From a bacterium (lineage in GTDB: Bacteria > Spirochaetota > JAHITG01): a stretch of DNA of 9,305 nt. Of this stretch, positions 1-7,200 are shown piece after piece. The notes below the pieces were generated by a model. That model made no database searches and was not told the origin of the DNA. It was given only the letters and a program-made list of their open reading frames with translations. The stretch lies in the NCBI GenBank assembly GCA_028711675.1, contig JAQTRT010000113.1, positions 1 through 9,305 of the forward strand. Direction: 5' to 3'. Position numbers and translations under genes: made by a program. How positions within the stretch are numbered: the stretch's first letter is position 1; every line of letters begins with the position of its first letter.

Positions 1-1
1 G

Positions 2-1213
2 GACACCATGGTGAAGAGCGACGTTGTTTATGTGAGCAACGGAATGTATAATGAACAGGTGGATGTTATAAACAAGACAAATGTCCAATTTATCGGTTTT
101 GGAAATAACATTTTAATTAAAGATACTACCTATTCATTGACAAATTATGGTTTTCGCATTAAAGATTGTCAGTATATTAAAATCGCAAACTTTCAGTTAT
201 CTTATCATAAAACAGCCATGATCTTCCTGACCAATTCACAACATTGTATGATCTCCAATAATAAAGCAAATGAAAATAATCTATACTATGAATATGGCAG
301 CGGGATCAAACTCATGTATAGCCATAATAATAAAATAGTTAGTAATATAATTTGGTCTATGGAAGCTCCTCCGTTAACACAAACAAGTCAATGTTTTGGA
401 ATTAATCTATTTCTTTCCCGTTCTAATTTTATTATTAAAAATGAGGTACATTCATCAGGGAGTGGAAAATTACCCGATGGTTCAGGTGTGGATATCTGGT
501 GCCATGGGATCTATCTTGAAAACAGCGACAACAATTTAATACGCTATAACTATTTGCATGATATGGACCATTATGGAATACATGTTAAGGTAACCGGTAC
601 TTTTGCCAATATAGGTAATAAAATCTTGGATAATTTGATCTATGGAATGGATAAAGGAATTTATACAGAAAATTATCCGGCTGTTGATGATGGATTAAAA
701 GGACAGGTGATTGGCCGGAATAAAATCTGGAATGTGGCCAGACCTATCTATTGGTATTCTAAATCACCAGGTACTGCAGGCAGCGGAGGATATATTTACA
801 AGAACAGCCTGTCCATGGTATATTCAAATAATTCTTATCCTGAAGCTCTCTATTTAGCTTATGATGTCAGCAGTGACTCTTCAAAGGTAAATCTGCAATA
901 TAATTCAATACAGAATTTCTATTTCGGGATACGATTTGATTATAATGGATATTCTATTTCTAACAATGCCATTGGCGGAACCTATAGCTATAACATTAGC
1001 CGCAATATTGGCTCTGGGGCCCAGGGTCTTAATTACAGTTCTACACAAACCGGAAAGGTAAGGGATATAACAGGTGGAACCGGTAATGTAAACAGAGAAC
1101 CTCAATTTACAGGACTCTATAATACAAGACTTGCCTGGAATTCACCCTGTATCAAGGCAGCCTCACCTGGTCCTGATGGTGTGCGAGGAAGTATTGGTGC
1201 GCATACATCTTGG
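2..1213 (+). other. Domain M1: N-terminal right-handed beta-helix (start cut off)
   Basis: Residues 1-404. It opens with the strand pattern typical early in pectate-lyase-like helices (VVYVSNGMYNEQVDV), followed by PbH1/NosD-like coils such as NSQHCMISNNKANEN, SHNNKIVSNII and ENSDNNLIRYNYLHD. It closes at residues 366-404 with a generic beta-helix cap (EPQF...SPCIKA...GSIGAHTSW) that resembles the common DPxF...SPCIDAG...DIGAxE ending, not the GWKES cassette used by the later modules. The coils are less regular and more aromatic than in M4-M6, for example Tyr250-Trp251-Tyr252. A His/Asp cluster (His168, His186, Asp187, Asp189, His190, His194) lies on consecutive coils. This could be a degenerate or active polysaccharide lyase-like helix or a purely binding domain; I cannot match it to a named lyase family. 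The missing N-terminal part is probably short if this is the first domain. Confidence 0.82.
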
Positions 1214-4200
1214 CTTCGTGCCCGTGATGAAACAGCAGGCAATACCACAATCTATACCATGGTCTTTGTCCCCAGTCCTTATGACGGTGCAATTCCCGGT
1301 AATGGCAGAATACAAATCGAATTCCCGATTGACTTTTCTTTCTCCACTCCTTCAGCCGTAAGTTACAATTTTGATGGGACTCTCTTTACCTCTGCTGTCG
1401 GATCCCTAATCACTTTTACACGCTCAGGAGGAACGACAATCCCCGCGGGTAAGCCCATTAGAATAATTTTTAACAATGTTGACAATCCCAATTATAATTA
1501 TAATGAACACTATTGTGAAATTACAACGATAAGCAATAACAATGTCATCATCGAACAGGAGGATTCCAATAATTTCAGGACTGTTAATGCGTCCCATGCG
1601 CTGACGGTCACAACAAACATAACAATTAATGAAACGAATATGGGCGCACAAAACATGAGAATTATGAGTATCAATATTAGAGATACTCATTTAGATTATT
1701 TAGACAGTATTAAAATCGGTAATGCCGGAACAATGATTCAAGGGACAGATATTTCCAATATTAAAATATTCATTGATCGTGACGCTAATTACAGATATAC
1801 TCCTCCTGATCCAAATGATCCGTTGAATACCGGCGATATTTATATTACAAATCTTATCTGGAATGGGACTTATTGGTCAAACGGGAATTTATCCTATCAA
1901 TCTAATTTAATCAGCTACCCCGGCGCTAATTTAATTATCACTGTTGATTATGCAATTTCAGTTAGAACAAATCAATATATTAAACCCTATATTCCTGTTA
2001 ACGGTATTCAATGTTCTGGCGGACTAACAACTCCCCTATCAGCTTTAACAAACCAGGGGGAAATCCGGCATATATCTCTTTTTATATCAGACTATTTGCT
2101 CACGCAACATAATGCAGCTTATTCCGCAATTGGTGATTTAAATAATGATGGTTGGCTGGATTATGTTGTTTCCGGATGCTTACAGGGAGGCATGGGCGCA
2201 ATAAAACAACTTGACCGCTATTTAAATGACGGAACAGGCATTTTAGGTTCTCCTTTAAATAATTATAATATTGACAGAGGTCCAATAGTATTAGGTGATT
2301 TAGATCATGATGGTGATTTAGATCTGATGGCAACAGGAGAAAGTGCATCGAGTGTCCCCTTAAAAGTATTTTTAAATACAGGTTCCGGATTATTTGGTGC
2401 GGGAATTACGATAGGTCCAAATTTTTCTGATGGTTATTTAGCTTTAGGTGACCTGGACAAGGATGGTGATTTGGACCTTGTGGCAGCCGGGACATATCAT
2501 TTGGAAACATTTTATAATAATGGTGATGCAACATTTTCTACACCCAAGTCTTTCGGTATTCCTTATTCAAGCCATTGCGCATTAGCCTTAGCTGATTTTA
2601 ATAATGATAATTATCTGGACGTCATTGTCTGCGGTGAATTTCGTTTAGAATTATTTTTAAATAAAGCTGATAACCCGGGTGAATTTGGACCTGCTATTCC
2701 TTTCCCTTTAACCCCCATGTCTCCTCCAAACGTACGTGGCTCAAGTGTTTCTGCAGGTGATTTAAATAATGATGGCTGGCAAGATATTATTGTTACGGGG
2801 GGTAAAACTTCACCGGCTCTTTCTGTCTATATCAATAATAAAAATAATACATTCACAGAAAAAATATTTGGCAAAAACTGGGATGTCGCCGGCAGCTCCT
2901 ATTATGAAGTGGGAGGTATTTCATTAGGAGATATTGATAACGATGGAGATCTTGATATATGTGTTTCAGGGACAGGTGTATTAGATATTTTTTTTAATGA
3001 TGGTAACGGCAATTTATCCGGGCCCTATAACCTGGCTTCAATAGGATATAATGGTTATCGAAATACATGTGTTTTAGGAGATATTGATAACGACGGGGAC
3101 CTGGATTTAATTACAAGCAGTGATTTTGGCAGTATGACTGTTTGGGAAAATATTTTCCCAATTAAGAATAATGCACCCTATAATCCTGTTAATTTAATTC
3201 AGGACGTCATTGATTATAAATGGCGTTTCCGCTGGCAGCCCAATCCTGTCCCTGATGACCATACTTCAGATACTATGTTAAGGTATAAAATTTCTATTGG
3301 GACAAATCAAACCGGTGTCTATGATTATATTTCTGATATCCTGGATTATCCCCGTGGCCAGGCAAATATCGGTAATATCGCTGATGCCGGCAGTTGTACT
3401 TATTTAAGTCAAATACCAAGTAATAAAACTGTTTACTGGAAAGTAAAAGCCATTGATACTTCATTTAAAATCTCAACTAACTCCATTGAAATCAGTATCC
3501 CTGTTGTTGGACAAGGTCCTTACTATGTTGCGACGAATGGCGATGATTCAAATAATGGCTCTTATACGAATCCCTTCCGGACAATCCAACGAGCTGTTGA
3601 TGTCATGTCTGTAGGTCCCACAAACGTTGCTTTTCCTTTATGTTATATTGGTCCTGGCACGTACAATGAATCTGTTCTTATCTCATCCAACTTAAACCCT
3701 GATTATATCTTACTTACAGCCTGGTCGAATAATAAGCCGCCTATCCTGGATGGAACATCCACCAGCAACTTCGCCTTTTACATCAGTAATGTCAATAATA
3801 TCCGTATTGTCAATATGATTATAAAAAATTATGCGGATAATGGAATAAGAATTGCCGGGACCGTTACCAATGTTCGTATTTATCGCGGCCTCTTTTACAA
3901 CAATCCTGTCCATATTTCCATTAATGGTGAGAGCATTAATTGCGAATTAATCAACAATACGATTTTTGGAAGTACCACAGGTGATGGTATTGTATGGAAT
4001 GATAATTCCAGCGGTGTTCTGTATAACAATATTATATTATCCAATAATCTCTATGGAGTCAGGAAAAATTCTACGGGTTCTGTTGTATTAAATTATAATG
4101 ATTTCCATGGAAACTCTTCCGGACCAACAAACGGGAATTTAACTTGGGAAAATCGAAATTTATTAGGTGACCCCATGCTTAACACCATCACTTCCTTTAC

Positions 4201-7200
4201 GATCTCTTCACGATACTCCTATGCCCTAGATTCAGCCAGCAATATTTTCGGAGTTTCAGATATATATCGTGGCAAAGGGCCTGACATGGGCTGGAAAGAA
4301 TCATCCATGAGCAATATCAACTATGGTCCTTATTATGTTGATATCACCAATGGGTTTGACCAGTATCCGGGAACATTGGACCGGCCATTCAAGACGATAC
4401 AAAAAGCGGTTGAAAGGATGTCCGGAGGTATTGAAGTGACTTCCGCTACCTGTTATGTCATGCCCGGAGAATACTATGATACTGTTTATATAGCGCAAAA
4501 TAATAATCCCGGATTGATGGTATTTAAAGCTTATGATACAAATAGTCATCCCCTATTAAATGGTAAAAATAATTATAATAATGGTATTGAAATCTATACG
4601 GCTGATAAAGTCATGATAGACCATTTTGATATTAAAACATATCGTCAAGATGGTGTTTATATCAATTATTATGCTATTTCCAATATAATTATGAACTGTA
4701 ATATTTATTCAAATAATAATGGTATTCATCAACTTGGTGAAAGTGACAATGCGTATACAACAATTATGGAAAATAGAATTTTTAATAATTCGCAATTTGG
4801 TATTTATATCCAACAGGCTGATATCATAAATATTTACAGGAATTGTATTTATCATAATCATCATGGTATTCAGTTATGGAATAATATTTCAGGATGTTAT
4901 ATTTTTAATAATACATTATACCAGAATAATGAATATGGCATATATATAGGTGAAAATCTGCCTGTCTCAGGATATATTTATAATAATATCTTTTTATCAA
5001 ATGGTAATTATGGAGTATATTTACGGGTCGGGATTGCAACAGTAGCTTATAACATATTCAAAGGACACAATATATTACCGTTTGATGACTGGGTTTTCGG
5101 GGGGATAACAGCTGGCTCATATAATTATCTCGATACAGACCCTTTAATTGATACTACCGGTACTTTGGAAATAATGTCAAAGTACAGTCCTTCTGTTGAC
5201 AGCGCCTCCAATATCCCGGGAGTATCTGATACCTGGTATGGCAAAGGTCCTGATAGGGGCTGGAAAGAGTCTGATTTTATCTCCACCAATTATGTTCACA
5301 TAATCTCCCCGGTGAATACCTGGACAAATACGATTAACAATGCCCTGGGTATTGCCCAGAATAATGTCAGCATTGAATGCCATATTCCGCCCTGGAAATA
5401 TAATGAGCATATTTTCATAACAGGAAAAACGGACATCAGTATCCGTGCCAGGGACTGGATCGATAACCACAACAAGACAGGCACGATTCTGAACGGAGCT
5501 TATTTTAGTGAAGTATTCTATATAACAAATTGTAAAAACATCACAATAGAAGGTTTCCGGATTACGAATGCACTGAGTTATGGAATTTCCATGATCGATT
5601 CCATTTCAAACAAAATACTTAATAATGATATTGTTAACCACAGCGCTTATGGCATCTGGTGCAGGAATACAAATGTGAACAATAATTTAATTTATGGTAA
5701 TAATATTTATGACAGTGGCCCTAATGTCCAGAATTATGGTATTCATATTAACGGGGGCCGCCAAAACACCATTCGTTCAAACAGTATAAGAAATAACACT
5801 GCTCATGGAATACACGTCCAGGGAATTGCCCGTAGTAATATTATCATAAAAAATGAAATTTTCTCTAATTCGACTTACGGGATTTGGATTAATTCTGCTT
5901 CAGGGAATTATAATACGGTGGCTTCCAATATCATCCATGATAATGCCAGTATCGGCATCTATCTGCTGGGTTCGTATAATTATATATATGCCAATACCCT
6001 TAATGATTATCCAGGCGGTATAATGCAGGACTACGGAATAGATATTAATAGCGGCGGGAATAATATCATTCAGGAAAATATAATTTACAATCAGGATTAT
6101 GGGGGGATTCTCTTTGAAGGTACAGCTCAGTCAAACAGGATTGTAAATAATATCATTTTTTCTAATCGCCGCATCAATACAAGTTACGCTGGAATTAGAT
6201 TTGCTGGAGACGGTGTTGATTATAATACAATTATTTCAAACAGATTGTATGACAATTATACCGGTATTGTGCAAAATAATGCCGACCACAATAAAATATT
6301 CCGCAATCTATTTTATAACCATACGATGGATTCCGCCTCCATTACGGTTTATTTATATTCCTCTTCTTTCAGCAATGAAATCCATCAAAATACTTTTTAT
6401 AATAATAACTGTGGAATTTATCTGGGGGATCCCTCTAGCGCGGTTATCACCAATAACATTTTTCTGCATCATAGAAGTATAGGTGGTGGATATAGCGGCT
6501 ATGTCCTCTACTCTTCTGGAGGTGCTGCGGGAGCGGGTCCCTTTGATTACAATGTATTCTGGGATAATAGTTACAACACAAATGCGACAACTGTATTGGT
6601 TGCTGGCGCGTCCAACTATTACGGCCCCCCGCAAATTGATACAACCGGCACTTTTGAAATCATTTCACCCAACAGCTCTGCCCTGGATAAGGCAAAACAG
6701 ATTACGGGATTGAATATACCCTTTTTAGGCTCTGGTCCTGATATTGGCTGGAAAGAATCCACACTCGATTCTGCAAACCGAACCAATTTGGTCCATGTTT
6801 TACCTATCAATGTCTGGACCAATAGCATTACGAATGCCTTAAAAATCGCTGATGATAATTACATTATTGAATGTCATACCTTCTCAAACTTTACCGTGTT
6901 CCCCGAATCCATTAAAATTAATGGTTTCACCAATCTTATCCTGCGGAGTTTCGCATGGACGAATAACCAGGATGATACCAATACCATTATTGACGCTTCT
7001 TTTAAATCTTATGCCATTAAAATCACAAATTGCAAAAACATTAAGATACAGGGATTCACCATTAAAAATGCGACGAATGCCCTTTATCTTATTCAATCTG
7101 TGTCTAACAAAATAGTCAATAATAATATTATTGATAACTTCCGGTCAGGAGTTGTACTGGCTTTCAGCAATACAGCCTATAATACCATTGCCTCTAATAA

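Larger units (their letters stand above)
2078..3160 (+). other. Seven-bladed FG-GAP/VCBS beta-propeller
   Basis: Residues 693-1053. Seven calcium-loop repeats of the FG-GAP/VCBS type begin at residues 711, 765, 816, 864, 919, 976 and 1026, spaced 48-57 residues apart, as expected for one blade each. The loops read GDLNNDGWLD, GDLDHDGDLD, GDLDKDGDLD, ADFNNDNYLD, GDLNNDGWQD, GDIDNDGDLD and GDIDNDGDLD, each followed by a short hydrophobic strand (for example YVVSG, LMATG, LVAAG). Between loops lie blade strands such as LKVFLNTGSGLFG and LDIFFNDGNGNL. Seven copies match the seven-bladed propeller of integrin alpha chains and bacterial VCBS proteins, where the Asp side chains bind calcium. Blade 4 has Asn870 in place of the usual Gly, and blades 1 and 5 have Trp after the Gly. 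The likely role is protein or carbohydrate binding outside the cell. It is unusual to find it flanked on both sides by beta-helices. Confidence 0.9.
5291..6760 (+). other. Domain M4: long NosD-like beta-helix with terminal GWKES cassette
   Basis: Residues 1764-2253 (490 residues, the longest complete module). Its entry differs from M2/M3: YVHIISPVNTWTNTINNAL (Trp1774), then IECHIPPWKYNEHIFITGK, a block WIDNHNKTGTILNG, and ITNCKNITIEGFRITNA. After this come many regular PbH1 coils, for example NNLIYGNNIYDSG, NTIRSNSIRNNTAHGIHV, NIIIKNEIFSNSTYGIWI and NIIQENIIYNQDYGGILF. A Gly-rich insert (GGGYSGYVLYSSGGAAGAG) interrupts the last coils before cassette C, which the other modules lack. The regular Asn ladder suggests a structural or binding helix; no active site can be recognised. 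Confidence 0.88.

Noticed and set aside
8..60. ATG at base 8 as the gene's start codon
   Set aside because: Only seven bases precede it, so no ribosome-binding site can be judged, and the residues after it are ordinary internal beta-helix sequence without a signal peptide. The frame is open upstream of it to the window edge.
2..1213. Naming M1 or the later helices as a specific pectate lyase or as NosD
   Set aside because: The fold pattern fits a right-handed beta-helix, but no family-specific catalytic motif could be confirmed, and NosD (nitrous oxide reductase maturation) is only the name of a shared repeat type. There is no nos context.
5177..5470. Minus-strand ORF of about 97 codons
   Set aside because: It lies fully inside the continuous + strand frame, shows no domain pattern, and its openness follows from the complement of repeated AAT/ATT/GGT codons.
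6201..6482. Second + strand ORF of about 93 codons in another frame
   Set aside because: It overlaps M4, whose frame gives well-formed PbH1 coils. The alternative product, rich in Ile and Pro, looks superficially membrane-like but has no ribosome-binding site or coherent motif.
6353..7115. Cluster of overlapping small ORFs on both strands
   Set aside because: Several mutually overlapping short frames occur around the M4/M5 boundary, where base composition is slightly less AT-rich; none gives a recognisable protein, while the long frame carries cassette C and the M5 entry block.
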